64,000 nucleotides of DNA, from assembly GCA_009695095.1 (NCBI GenBank), contig SIBQ01000012.1:1-64000 (forward strand), written 5' to 3'. Source of the stretch: Lacunisphaera sp. (GTDB taxonomy: Bacteria; Verrucomicrobiota; Verrucomicrobiia; Opitutales; Opitutaceae). Both the position numbers and the translations under genes were made by a program. Within the stretch, counting starts at the first letter, position 1, and each line of letters begins with the position of its first letter. The notes under the pieces are model-generated. The model did no database searches. It was given only the letters and a program-made list of their open reading frames with translations, and had not been told where the DNA came from. This document shows, one piece after another, positions 46,511 through 55,499 of the stretch.

Positions 46511-47600
46511 GCTAAATGATTTATGATTGGTTTGATGTGATTGATAAATTTAGGGATTACGGTATCCGCCGATCGCGTTCAACCCTTGGATCCTTTCCCA
46601 AAAGCAAATTGCCGTGGGAACGTCTGCCTTTTTCTTCACCCCGAAATACCACATCTTGGAGCAGCATGTTCGCAGGAAATTAAGATGCGATGAGCGATAA
46701 TGATTAATTATGAGTTTTATTGACCAATCAGAGCATTTGTCAACCGATTTTTAGCCCGATAACCCACGCCCGTTCACCTTGGAGGCGTTACAGGCTAATT
46801 ATTGAATTGGTTAACAATTATACATATACTTGCACTAGTCCGTATATTTCACGGAGGGTGGATGTAGGCTGGAGGGCGGGACTGAGCCCGGATTCGCGAC
46901 GGGCGCCGTAAGTCATCCGGGTTTGCGGCCACAAATCCACTCGACACGCAGTTTGCGTGTTACGACCGGCCTGCTGGAGTACTTTTAGCAGGTGCAGCGA
47001 CCAAGTTCCGCCCTTGTGGGCAGGCACATGCAATCCGGGCGCTGCTGAAGCGAGCCACGGTGGGCCTGTTCGTTGGTTTTGGCCTGGTCCTCAACAAACA
47101 TGCTGGTCACGTCTTGGAGCAGGAACTCAAAAGGCGCCATGTCCGGCAGAAAGGACTCGACGGCGGGCGTGGGCATGGCCTCACCCGACAACAGCGCGGA
47201 CAAGTACCCCTAGCCCTGCGAGAGTCCCGCCAACTTGGAGTCATCGAGTTTGCCCGCGAGGCGACCACCCCTTGCCGGGGGCCTCGTGCCGGGCGGTGGG
47301 TAGCGCACAGACTCCAGTAGCTATAGCCCACACCGCGAGACTGTTTGTTTTCCGCCGCAAAAAGACACACCGTCAGTGTCGCCGAAAATCCTCCCGCCAG
47401 CAATAGGGTGTCCGGCACTACATCGACTTGCGCCCGGATCTTCCTCTGAAACCGAGGCATACTTTCCCGGCGTTTCCTCCTAAAGTGTTTTCGCCTCAGA
47501 GCCAAACTGCGGAACTTGGGCTAGATAAATCGACTATACAATTCGCCCACTTTTGGTCAGGATTAGGCATGGCAAAATATCATCCTGACCTGGGCGAAGC
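46511..47600. other. 1.1-kb gene-poor region with decayed sequence
   Basis: No intact gene. 46511-46850 is AT-rich and should hold the promoter of the E1 operon on the minus strand. 46853-46911 carries a GGAGGG...GGGCGCC repeat related to 3303 and 22014. On the minus strand 47500-46985 reads protein-like pieces in two frames (MPRFQRKIRAQVDVVPDTLL, then LSALLSGEAMPTPAVESFLP and FVEDQAKTNEQAH), a decayed gene I cannot name. A perfect nine-base inverted repeat, GGTCAGGAT at 47555-47563 and ATCCTGACC at 47582-47590, lies immediately before the aldolase remnant. Confidence 0.45.
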
Positions 47601-47813
47601 GGCGGAGGCAAGGTCGGTGACTGCGAGATCCTCCCGCGCCCGCACGGCCTCCTTGCGCAGGGAACCTCCGGCACTGTTTACGGCCGCAAAATCATCCAGC
47701 ACGCCAACCCGGCCGCAATTACTAAGGCTCTCAGGGGTATTGTGCACGACGACCTGACGGTCGAACAGGCGCTGGCGCTCGAGCAAAGCCAAGTTCTCTC
47801 CCCTCTCCCCTAG
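47601..47813 (+). pseudogene. C-terminal remnant of a second DhnA-type aldolase
   Basis: The frame reads GGGKVGDCEILPRPHGLLAQ, GTSGTVYGRKIIQHANPAAI and TKALRGIVHDDLTVEQALAL to a TAG at 47811. It aligns with the C-terminus of the intact aldolase at 35758 (GGGKVTDRDILQRTHDLLAQ, GASGIVYGRNIIQHPNPAAI). The preceding 200 residues are gone. nagA starts nine bases after its stop, so the ancestral order was aldolase-nagA-nagB-like. Confidence 0.8.
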
Positions 47814-47822
47814 TAGCACCTC

Positions 47823-48995
47823 ATGTCATCCCTGCTGATCCGCAACGTCCGTCTCGTCGAACCAGGCAAACTCATCCGGCCCGGCGATGTGTTGGTGCGC
47901 GACGGCCGTATCGTGGCGATCGGGAGTATCGGCGCCAAGTCCACGGCCGGAGCCGAGATCGTCGACGGCGCGGGACGACTGCTGACGCCCGGCCTGATCG
48001 ACGTCCACACGCACGGGATCATGCATAGCCTATACGAATCCGGTCCGGACGGTCTGCTCGCCGCCGCTCGCGAGTTGGGCCGGTTCGGTGTGACAACCGT
48101 GCTACCCACCATCGTGCCGCAAATTCGTGACGGCTGGCTCGACCGGCTCGGCGAGCTTTCCGCAGCGATTCCGTCGGTGAGTGAGGTCAACATCCCCGGC
48201 CTCCACATCGAGGGACCGTTCATGGCCGTTAGTGGGGCGGGGTGTCCGACGCTGCCCGGCGACCTTGAACTGCTGGAGAAAATTGTTTCCGCATGCGCGG
48301 GACGGCTTGCCGTCATGTCGGTCAGCCCCGACGCGCCGAATATCGTGCCGGTCATCCGCCGGCTGCGGCGGGAGAAGATCACCGTCTTCCTCACGCACAC
48401 GCGGGCGAACGTCGAGCAGACCGAAGCAGCCCTCGATGCCGGCGCGGTGCATGCCACGCACTTCTACGATGTCTTTTATGCGCCGTCCGAGATTGATCCC
48501 GGGGTGCGGCCGGTCGGGGCCGTCGAGTCCATCCTCGCCGATCCGCGGGCCAGCGTGGATTTCATCGCCGACGGCGTGCATGTCCACCCCACCGCCATCC
48601 GCGCCGCCGTGGAGGCCAAGACCTGGATGGGGATTGTTTTGATCACCGATTCCATCATCGGCGCCGGCCTGCCCGCGGGCATCTACGACACCCCCTGGGG
48701 TTATCAGGTAAAAGTCTCGCCCCAGGATGCTGCCCGGCATTCGACCAAGAACTTCCTCGCCGGCAGCGCGCTCACGATGGACCGCGGCATGGCGAATCTC
48801 CTGCGCTGGCTAAAACTGCCGCCGGAGCAGATCTGGGCGATGGGCACGTTCAACCCCGCGCGCCTGCTCGGTCTCAAGCGCAAGGGCCGGCTCGAACCGG
48901 GTGCCGACGCCGACCTTGTGCTCTGGGACGAGGGCCTCACGGCGGCCCGCACCTGGGTCAACGGAATCTCTATCTATGAAAAACCAATCGAATAA
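47823..48995 (+). CDS. nagA: N-acetylglucosamine-6-phosphate deacetylase
   Basis: Removes the acetyl group from N-acetylglucosamine 6-phosphate. The 390-residue amidohydrolase shows LLTPGLIDVHTHGI (first metal histidines), PGLHIEGPFMA (metal Glu), VFLTHTRANVEQTEAALDAG, ATHFYDVFYAP, FIADGVHVHP and the catalytic Asp in LITDSIIGAGLPAGIY. The ATG at 47823 follows an aldolase remnant by nine bases, and the 3' end overlaps the NagB-like gene by 20 bases. Activity on another N-acetylated sugar phosphate is possible, since THFYDVF replaces the more usual THLFNAM. Confidence 0.88.
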   Translation: MSSLLIRNVRLVEPGKLIRPGDVLVRDGRIVAIGSIGAKSTAGAEIVDGAGRLLTPGLIDVHTHGIMHSLYESGPDGLLAAARELGRFGVTTVLPTIVPQIRDGWLDRLGELSAAIPSVSEVNIPGLHIEGPFMAVSGAGCPTLPGDLELLEKIVSACAGRLAVMSVSPDAPNIVPVIRRLRREKITVFLTHTRANVEQTEAALDAGAVHATHFYDVFYAPSEIDPGVRPVGAVESILADPRASVDFIADGVHVHPTAIRAAVEAKTWMGIVLITDSIIGAGLPAGIYDTPWGYQVKVSPQDAARHSTKNFLAGSALTMDRGMANLLRWLKLPPEQIWAMGTFNPARLLGLKRKGRLEPGADADLVLWDEGLTAARTWVNGISIYEKPIE

Positions 48996-49920
48996 ATTCA
49001 CGTTTGCCCCGGCAAGCTTCATTCCTTTTCGGGACACCAAGGCCATCGCCCGCGTGCGCCGGATCAAGCGCGAGGACATCACGAAACACCGCAATCCTGA
49101 TTTCCGCATAACCGTCCTGCCCGGCGCTGATTTCGAGCACCTCTGGATCACGGACATGTTTTTCCGGATCAAGACGGCCATGGAGGCAGGCCGAAACTTC
49201 GTCGCCATTATGCCGAATCCCTGGCCCGGCTACGCCAAGCTCGCTGCGATGCTCAACCGCGACCGGGTCAACTGCCGGCGGCTGCACACGTTCAACATGG
49301 ACGAATACGCCAGCGAACAGGGCCGGATCGCTCCTGAATCGTGGGAGTTCGGCTTTGGCCACTCCTTCAAAAAGTATTTCTGGGCCCAACTGGACCCCAA
49401 GCTCCGCCCGGCGGAGAAGCAGGTGCGCATCTTCACGGACAAGAACCTGAAGGATTACGGCAAAATGCTCGCCGACCTCGGCGGCGCCGACATCTGTTAC
49501 AGCGGTCCGGGCTGGACCGGCCATCTCGCTTTCATCGAGCCTGACGCCCCCGAGTTCGCCGGCTCGCTTGAGGCCTGGAAGAAAATGGGGCCGCGTATCT
49601 GCACGCTCAGCCCCTTCACCCTCGCGCAGAATTCCCTCCACGGCTGCTTCGGCATGAGCGGTGACCTGAGCGCCGTTCCACCCATGGCCGCCACGATCGG
49701 CCCGGCCGAGGTCATCGCCGCCAAGCACCGCATTGATATGCATGCCCTCACCGTCGACGGCTCCTTTGCCTCCTGGCAGCGGCTCACCACCCGCCTCGTG
49801 CTGCACGGACCAGTCACACCGCGCGTGCCCGAATCCATCCTGCAGACACTCCGCACCGATGTGTGGGTGTCGGAGTCGATCGCCGCGAATATCGAGCCGC
49901 GCTGGGACAAGGGCTACTGA
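48976..49920 (+). CDS. Glucosamine-6-phosphate deaminase-like protein (NagB family)
   Basis: Predicted to isomerise and deaminate an aminosugar phosphate to a ketose phosphate plus ammonia. The 314-residue protein is longer than NagB (about 265). NPWPGYAKLAAML matches the phosphate-binding region, LHTFNMDEYASE is the NagB TFNMDEY signature, and YSGPGWTGHLAFIEPDAPEF replaces the usual GIGxDGHIAFNEP. The changed active-site segment suggests a related but not identical substrate. The ATG at 48976 lies inside the nagA end, so translation is coupled. Confidence 0.82.
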   Translation: MKNQSNKFTFAPASFIPFRDTKAIARVRRIKREDITKHRNPDFRITVLPGADFEHLWITDMFFRIKTAMEAGRNFVAIMPNPWPGYAKLAAMLNRDRVNCRRLHTFNMDEYASEQGRIAPESWEFGFGHSFKKYFWAQLDPKLRPAEKQVRIFTDKNLKDYGKMLADLGGADICYSGPGWTGHLAFIEPDAPEFAGSLEAWKKMGPRICTLSPFTLAQNSLHGCFGMSGDLSAVPPMAATIGPAEVIAAKHRIDMHALTVDGSFASWQRLTTRLVLHGPVTPRVPESILQTLRTDVWVSESIAANIEPRWDKGY

Positions 49921-50048
49921 AGTCAGCTGCGACGGCCCGCCTTCCAGATCAAATGGTTGAATCCTCAAAGCTCTTGACACGGTTCGCCTGGCCGACCCGG
50001 ATTGAGGCAAACCTACTTTAAAACCGGCCGGTGGCCGGAGACAACCCC

Positions 50049-50760
50049 ATGCATAACGGCATCTCCCTCAAACTTCCATTGTTTTAAATCGGGCTAAAGG
50101 GTTATCTTCACGGCCGGAAGGCCTTGAAATTGGCAAAAGCCGCCGACCGGATGAGCAAGGATCTTGGCATCACGATCATTTTTGATCCGCAACACGTCGA
50201 CATTCCCGCCATTGCACAGGAAACCAAGCATATCCTGGTTTTCGCCCAGCACATGGATCCGGTGGAGATAGGCCGGGGCGCGGGCGCGGTGCTGCCGGAA
50301 GCCCTGAAGGAAGCGGGAGCGGTCGGGAACGTTGCTCAATCACGTTGAACGGCGCCTCACCCTGAGCGATCTGGCGCGAACGATCCGGCGCGCGGATGCG
50401 GTTGGATTGCTCACGCTCGTCTGTGCTGATTCACCCGAAGAGGCGGCAGCGGTGGCCCAACTGGGCCCAAGCATGATTCTGGCCGAACCTCCGGATCTGA
50501 TCGGAACCACCCGGTCGCTGGCGCGGGAAAACCGGGGGTTTATCACCCGTTCCTTGGAATTGGTGAAGGGAATCAACCCGAACATCATAGTCTTCCACAG
50601 CGCCGGGATCCGGACCGCAGCGGACGTTGTTGACATCATCCGGGCCGGGGCGGAAGCCACCGGCACAACCAGCGGAATAGTGCGGGCAGACAATCCCATC
50701 CGGCAAATGGATGAGATGCTTATCGCCCTCCGGCAAACATGGCAGGAGATGCATCCCTGA
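50049..50760 (+). pseudogene. Triosephosphate isomerase-family gene with a stop and a frameshift
   Basis: From the ATG at 50049 the frame reads HNGISLKLPLF, a TAA at codon 13 (50085), then IGLKGYLHGRKALKLAKAAD, GITIIFDPQHVDIPAI and ILVFAQHMDPVEIGRGAGAV. At about 50327 one extra base shifts the frame; LLNHVERRLTLSDLARTIRR and ILAEPPDLIGT follow, to the stop at 50760. The HMD...GRGAG...LPEALK...G...LNHVERR layout is the triosephosphate/erythrulose-phosphate isomerase (archaeal-type TIM) pattern. Both lesions are small, so decay is recent or the assembly is wrong. Confidence 0.72.
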
Positions 50761-50809
50761 TGACATCCGCCGCAGACCCGACAAGCCCCGGACAGGCGAC
50801 CACGAACTT

Positions 50810-51312
50810 ATGATCATGTTTCACGAAACGTTTTGCGTGCGCAGCGAGAAGCACAAGCCGGTCTTCCATAACGTGACCGCCAGGGTCAGGGACGCCGTGT
50901 CCCGCAGTAGGGCAAAGGATGGCCTGGTGACCGTGTTCTCGCAGCACACGACTTGCAGCGTGATTCTCCAGGAAGAATCGCATGACACCACCCTCGACGG
51001 CACGGAATTCCTGATGCAGGATCTGCTGAATGCGCTCGCGAAATTCACCCTCCATGCGGCCACGAGGGTCATTATCTTCATCCCGGACCACTCCACCTCG
51101 AGCATGCGGTCGGGAACTTGGGCGAGGAGGGCTGGTGGAGCCTGAACACTGATGCCCATCTGCGATCGTGCATCCTGGGCCGTTCGCAAATCATACCCGT
51201 TCGCGACCGGAGCCTAGTCCTGGGGGAATTCGGGCAAATTTATTTTGTCGATTTTGATTCTGTCCGCCAGCGAGAGCGCAAAGTCTTTGTGCAAATCATG
51301 GGGAGCGCGTGA
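50810..51312 (+). pseudogene. YjbQ/UPF0047-family gene with a frameshift
   Basis: The ATG at 50810 opens IMFHETFCVRSEKHKPVFHN, VTVFSQHTTCSVILQEESHD and FLMQDLLNALAKFTLHAA. Around 51065 a base is missing; the next frame reads HYLHPGPLHLEHAVGNLGEE, WWSLNTDAHLRSCILGR and LVLGEFGQIYFVDFDSVRQR to the stop at 51312. These are the UPF0047 landmarks (SQHTTCS...NTDAHLRS...G.IYF.DFD). The family has a small single-domain fold, with weak thiamine-phosphate synthase activity reported for some members. It follows the decayed TIM gene by 49 bases and was probably in the same operon. Confidence 0.75.
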
Positions 51313-51564
51313 TTTTCCTCATCTTAGACACACCGCAATCAGCCCTGCTGGACGCGGTCCGGAAGGCGTCTTGGCGGAACCGGTTATTTGCCGATGACTG
51401 CTGAATTCACGCTCCTGCCCCGGGCGTGGCTGTCTGTCGGCCTGCGCTGGATGGCTGGCTGCTTTAACCGCCTCGTTCGCGTTTGGATCACCGCCCTGAG
51501 GCCTGACACCGAATTTTATGCCGCCAAGGCAGTTAGTCTGGGGCGGAAGAAAGGATCCTAGGCC

Positions 51565-51759
51565 ATGAAAGGCAAAACACACAACCGAGGATAAGATCCG
51601 CATTTTGCGGGCAGCCGATGCCCGCAGGAGCATTGGGGAGTTCTGTCAGGAAAAGAACATCTCCAAGCAAACCTTCCCCCGTTGGAAGCGGCAGTTCAGC
51701 ATGAGGGAGCTTCCAGAGGCCTGCGTGTTCAGCGACGACTTCCGCCAGGACTGCAACTA
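51565..51759 (+). mobile_element. IS3-family OrfA remnant
   Basis: ATGAAAGGCAAAACACACAA, then (after a one-base frameshift) TEDKIRILRAADARRSIGEF, CQEKNISKQTFPRWKRQFSM and RELPEA. This is the helix-turn-helix OrfA of IS3-type elements (EEKIRILREA..G.SI.E.C.E..IS..TFYRWK.QFG). OrfB is missing. The preceding 250 bases (51313-51564) hold nothing recognisable. Confidence 0.65.
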
Positions 51760-51820
51760 GGTCCGGCTCCCCAGTTCGCTCGGCTATAGCTCTCCCCAGC
51801 GCTTCGCCGCACTCGCTCCA

Positions 51821-51869
51821 GCAATCCCTCGCTTCGGTCGGCCTCCGGCCGCGCTCCGCGAGGGATTGC
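51821..51869. repeat. REP-like palindrome, copy 3
   Basis: GCAATCCCTCGC and GCGAGGGATTGC are perfect outer arms around CGGTCGGCCTCCGGCCGCG: a 49-base palindrome. Together with the flank 51880-51936 it is an inverted, diverged copy of 27890-27992. Its core matches 25-65. It lies just upstream of the M20 peptidase at 51961. Confidence 0.65.
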
Positions 51870-51960
51870 CAAGCCCACCTCTTTCTGTCATCTCAACCAT
51901 CCTACCAGACTAACACTGTCCCTGGCTCCAATCCTGCGTCTCCGTCAGCTGCGCTGAACC

Positions 51961-53106
51961 ATGTCTACGCTTTCCCCACCACGATCCTGCGAGGAGCTGC
52001 TTGCCCAAATGGTCTCCATCGAGACCGTGAATCCTGATTTCGGCGGGCCGGCCGGCGGCGAGGCCGCGCTCGCCGCTCACCTGGAAATTCTCGCACGCCA
52101 CTGGGGGCTGAACACCCGCCGCTGCCCGGCCGGGACGGGCGGCGCGTTCAACCTGCTCGTCACCGCCGAGGTCGCACCCGCCGCGGAGTGGCTGCTCCTC
52201 GAGAGCCACCTCGATACTGTCAGCGTGGACAGCATGACGGTCCCGCCATTTCAGCTCACCATCGCCGGCGACAAGTTGCACGCTCGCGGGACGTGCGACA
52301 CGAAGGGCTCGGGCGCGGCGATGCTCTGGGCGCTGCAAGCCTATGCGCGGCAGTCCGGCCGGGCGCGCAACGCCGGCGTGATTTTCTCGGTGGACGAGGA
52401 AGCGGGCATGGGCGGGGCCCGGGCCTTCGCTGCCCGCGAGCTGCGGGAATTCCAGCGCCTCCGCGGGATCGTGGTGGGCGAGCCCACGCGACTGCGCCCC
52501 GTCATCGCCCACAACGGTGCCCTGCGCTGGCGCAGTATCACGCGCGGAGTCGCGGCGCACTCGGCCGACCCGACGAGAGGCCGCTCGGCCATCACCGCGA
52601 TGCAGAAGGTGGTCGCCGCGCTCGAGAAAATATTCATTCCACTGGCGAATCGCGAGCATCCTCTCACCGGCCGGGCCGCGGCCAGCATCAACATGATCCG
52701 CGGCGGCACGGCGGTGAACATCATTCCAGATTACTGCGAAATCACCTGTGACCGCCGGCTGGTGCCGGGCGAGACGGCCGCGCAGGTGCTCGGCGAACGC
52801 GACGCCGCCCTCGCCGGACTTGCCGTCGAGCACGACCGCCAATACCTCGCCCCGCCGCTGCCGCCTGAAAATTCCGCGACCCTCCACACGTGGCTGCAGC
52901 CGGCGTTCCTCGCGCGGGGCCTTGATCCCGCCGCCATAGGCGCACCCTACGCCACCAACGCCAGTCACTACGCCGCCGCAGGGGCGCAAGTACTCGTGCT
53001 TGGCCCCGGTGATCTGGCGCAGGCGCACACCCGGGACGAATGGCTGGACCGCCGCGCCCTCGCCGCCGCGACGGATCTCTACCTCGCGCTGCTGCAGCTC
53101 CCTTGA
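51961..53106 (+). CDS. M20-family metallopeptidase / deacylase (ArgE/DapE type)
   Basis: A 381-residue zinc amidohydrolase. Metal and catalytic motifs: LLLESHLDTVSVD (His, Asp), ARGTCDTKGSGAAML (bridging Asp), SVDEEAGMGGARA (catalytic and metal Glu), VVGEPTRLRPVIAHNG, and the dimerisation domain starting with GVAAHSADPTRG. It is not close to the M20 at 14267. 417 bases separate it from the enolase operon downstream; shared function (release of an acyl or amino-acid group from a sugar acid) is suggested only by position. Confidence 0.88.
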   Translation: MSTLSPPRSCEELLAQMVSIETVNPDFGGPAGGEAALAAHLEILARHWGLNTRRCPAGTGGAFNLLVTAEVAPAAEWLLLESHLDTVSVDSMTVPPFQLTIAGDKLHARGTCDTKGSGAAMLWALQAYARQSGRARNAGVIFSVDEEAGMGGARAFAARELREFQRLRGIVVGEPTRLRPVIAHNGALRWRSITRGVAAHSADPTRGRSAITAMQKVVAALEKIFIPLANREHPLTGRAAASINMIRGGTAVNIIPDYCEITCDRRLVPGETAAQVLGERDAALAGLAVEHDRQYLAPPLPPENSATLHTWLQPAFLARGLDPAAIGAPYATNASHYAAAGAQVLVLGPGDLAQAHTRDEWLDRRALAAATDLYLALLQLP

Positions 53107-53523
53107 GTCTCATGCCCCAACCCGTCTCTGGGCTCCGTCCCTGGGTTTGCTGACGCCCGAACTCTTGCGACATGAGAGAATGCTGCGCCCCGCAGCGAAG
53201 CTATGGACTCGGAGCTCTTGGTTATTTCCGGCCACCGCACTGTGGCTTCGCGCAGCTTGCCGGGGCATGAAAATTGCGCCGCCGGCACTTGCGGTGGGCG
53301 GCGCGTAAAATATAAAGATCTCCGGAGCGAGCTCGCTCCCATATGATCAGACCAAGTCGAAAGCAGCTTCGGGGTAGTGGACCCAAAAGAGATACAGTGG
53401 GAGCGGCCGGGGGCGTGCAGTGGCATGACTCAATTTGCAGTTGCGGTAGCGCGATATTTAAGCAAGGCAGTGTCAATCAGGAAATGGGCGCTGCGCTGAC
53501 GCCATTCACTCCCAGCTTACCCG
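53107..53523. other. 417-base gap upstream of the enolase operon
   Basis: No gene. It should contain the promoter of the five-gene operon. CTCCGGAGCGAGCTCGCTCC at 53319-53338 contains the short palindrome GGAGCGAGCTCGCTCC (53323-53338), a possible operator. The rest shows no clear signals. Confidence 0.4.
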
Positions 53524-54735
53524 ATGAAAATTACCAAAGTTGTCTGTACTCCCGTGCACATTCCCATGGAGGCGCCCCTGCGCTGGAGCATGGGGGTCGA
53601 GAATGGCACCACGCGCACGATCGTTGAGCTCCATACCGACGAAGGCGTGGTTGGTCTCGGCGAAACGTACGGAGGGGCGAGCACGGCGGCGCGCTTCCGC
53701 AGCGCCGAGCCCTTTTTTATCGGCTACGATCCGCTCGAGGTTTCGCGCATCGTCAAAAACTTCGAGGTGTTCCGCACCACGAGCGAGCAGTCGGCGCTGA
53801 CGATCGAGCTCCGCTATGTCGCGGCCGCGATCGAGATGGCGTGTTGGGACATCATCGGCAAAATTCAGAACAAGCGCGTGTGCGATCTCTGGGGTGGGGC
53901 CGACAGCGAACTCGTGCCGTTCGTGGCCTACCTGTTTTACCGGTATAAGAGCCGCGATGGAAAATTGGGTGGCGAAGACGGACCCGAGAGCATCTGCGAT
54001 CAATACGCCGACCACGTCAGCCGGTTCGGCTTCACCGGCCTCAAGCTCAAGACTGGGGTGCTGAACCCCGTAATCGAGCGCGCGACGGTCAGGCGCCTGC
54101 GCGAAACTTTCGGCGACCAGATCCAGCATTTGCGCGTCGATCCAAACCAGGTCTGGTGCACCGCGACCGCAATCAATGAGCTGAAGAAACTTGCCGAGTA
54201 CGATCTCGAGTATTGCGAGGATCCCACCTTTAATCTCGAGGGCATGTCCCGGGTGCGCGCCACGGTGCCGGTGCCGCTCGCCACCAACATGGCGGTGCTT
54301 AATTTCGACCAGGTCGCCCCCATGCTGCGCATGTGGGCGCTCGATGTGATCCTGGTCGATCCGTATTTCTGGGGTGGCATCACGCAGTGCAAAAAACTCG
54401 CGGCCGTCGCGGAGACATTTGGCTTCGGTCTGGCCATCCACAGCGACCGGGAACTCGGTATTGGCATGACCGCCAGCCTCCATCTTTGGGCGACAACGCC
54501 GTCGCTCTGCCACAAATACGACTCCCACTATCCGTTTCAGGTCGACGACATCATCACCCAGCCGCTGCGCTGGAAAGACGGCTCGGTGGCGCTGCCCAAG
54601 GGCCCCGGCCTCGGCGTCGAAATTGATCGCGACAAGCTTAATAAATATCACCAGCTCTATCTGAAAAAAGGTGACGAGATCGAATTCTTCGATTCCCAGC
54701 GCCCCGGCTGGATTCCCCACGTGCCACTATGGTGA
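53524..54735 (+). CDS. Enolase-superfamily sugar-acid dehydratase, glucarate dehydratase-like
   Basis: A 403-residue Mg-dependent dehydratase. The KxK base motif is GFTGLKLKTG; the three metal ligands fall in LRVDPNQVW, YCEDPTFN and VPLATNM; the catalytic His is in AIHSDRELGIGM. ATNM and HSDRELGIGMTASLH place it in the glucarate dehydratase subgroup rather than mandelate racemase proper. The likely reaction is dehydration of an aldarate or aldonate to a 2-keto-3-deoxy acid. It is the first gene of a tightly overlapping operon (stop overlaps next start by seven bases). Confidence 0.85.
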   Translation: MKITKVVCTPVHIPMEAPLRWSMGVENGTTRTIVELHTDEGVVGLGETYGGASTAARFRSAEPFFIGYDPLEVSRIVKNFEVFRTTSEQSALTIELRYVAAAIEMACWDIIGKIQNKRVCDLWGGADSELVPFVAYLFYRYKSRDGKLGGEDGPESICDQYADHVSRFGFTGLKLKTGVLNPVIERATVRRLRETFGDQIQHLRVDPNQVWCTATAINELKKLAEYDLEYCEDPTFNLEGMSRVRATVPVPLATNMAVLNFDQVAPMLRMWALDVILVDPYFWGGITQCKKLAAVAETFGFGLAIHSDRELGIGMTASLHLWATTPSLCHKYDSHYPFQVDDIITQPLRWKDGSVALPKGPGLGVEIDRDKLNKYHQLYLKKGDEIEFFDSQRPGWIPHVPLW

Positions 54736-55499
54736 GTCTGGCCCAATTGCCACGGCCATTCGTCGTAGGCGTGGTGGTCGAACGCGATTCCGCGGCGGCA
54801 GCCCGCGTGGCAGCCGCCGCTTTCCGGACTGGCGCCGACGCGGTGGAGCTCAATCTCGCTTCGCTGCGCGACAATGCGTGTCTGGACCGGCGTTTCTTCA
54901 CGCGCTGGCGCCGGCCGCTTTACACCTCCTGCCGTCGGGCGCCGTTCATGGCGGTTTACGGCGCAGCATTTGCCCGGCTACCGGCACTCTCCGACGAAGC
55001 GCGGATGGCCCGGCAACTCGCGTTGCTCGACCCGGGGTCCGCGGGGCTCGACATCGAAGCGGACACCTTTGCCTCCAATTGCGACGAGTGGACCGACGAC
55101 CGCACCGCGATCCGGCGTCAACGCGCCGTCGCAGCTGCAGCCCACCGGCACGGCGCGGCCGTGATCTGGTCGTGGCACCCGCCACGCAAACTCACGCAGA
55201 CGGAGGCTTTACGGGGAGCGTGGAAACTGCGGGATCGCGGCGCCGATTTCGTAAAAATTGTCGAGCGCGTGCGCACCCGCGCCGAGGCACTCGACTCGCT
55301 CGCGATCAGCCTTGTACTGCGCGAGAAGCTCGGGAGGCCGTTTGTGTTTCTCGCGCTCGGCGCGGAGGCGGTGCGGTTTCGTCCGTTCATGACGGCGTTT
55401 GGAGCGTCGTATCTGCTCGCACGTCCGCCGGTGGGCGCGAACCGTCTGCCTGCCCAGCCGCTCGTGGCGTCCGCGCGCGCCTTGATCGACCTCAGATGA
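54729..55499 (+). CDS. Type I 3-dehydroquinate dehydratase-like protein
   Basis: A 256-residue TIM-barrel protein patterned like type I dehydroquinase. ADAVELNLASL is the early Glu strand, LYTSCRR follows, the mid-barrel histidine is in VIWSWHPPRKLT, and the Schiff-base lysine is in GADFVKIVERVRTRAEA. The usual (E)xRxD is altered (ELNLASL), so it may act on a different 2-keto-3-deoxy or cyclic acid rather than dehydroquinate. It overlaps the dehydratase upstream by seven bases and the next ORF by four, consistent with a catabolic rather than shikimate role. Confidence 0.68.
   Translation: MVSLAQLPRPFVVGVVVERDSAAAARVAAAAFRTGADAVELNLASLRDNACLDRRFFTRWRRPLYTSCRRAPFMAVYGAAFARLPALSDEARMARQLALLDPGSAGLDIEADTFASNCDEWTDDRTAIRRQRAVAAAAHRHGAAVIWSWHPPRKLTQTEALRGAWKLRDRGADFVKIVERVRTRAEALDSLAISLVLREKLGRPFVFLALGAEAVRFRPFMTAFGASYLLARPPVGANRLPAQPLVASARALIDLR

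Noticed and set aside
44276-46519. 747-codon plus-strand frame opposite the fused E1 gene
   Set aside because: Exact antisense of a confidently identified gene; long antisense frames are expected with this third-position GC bias.
46985-47500. Possible gene on the minus strand in the E1 upstream region
   Set aside because: Protein-like text is split between frames with stops and no family match; reported only as decayed sequence.
53506-54720. 404-codon minus-strand frame opposite the enolase-like gene
   Set aside because: Antisense shadow; the plus-strand gene has complete catalytic motifs.
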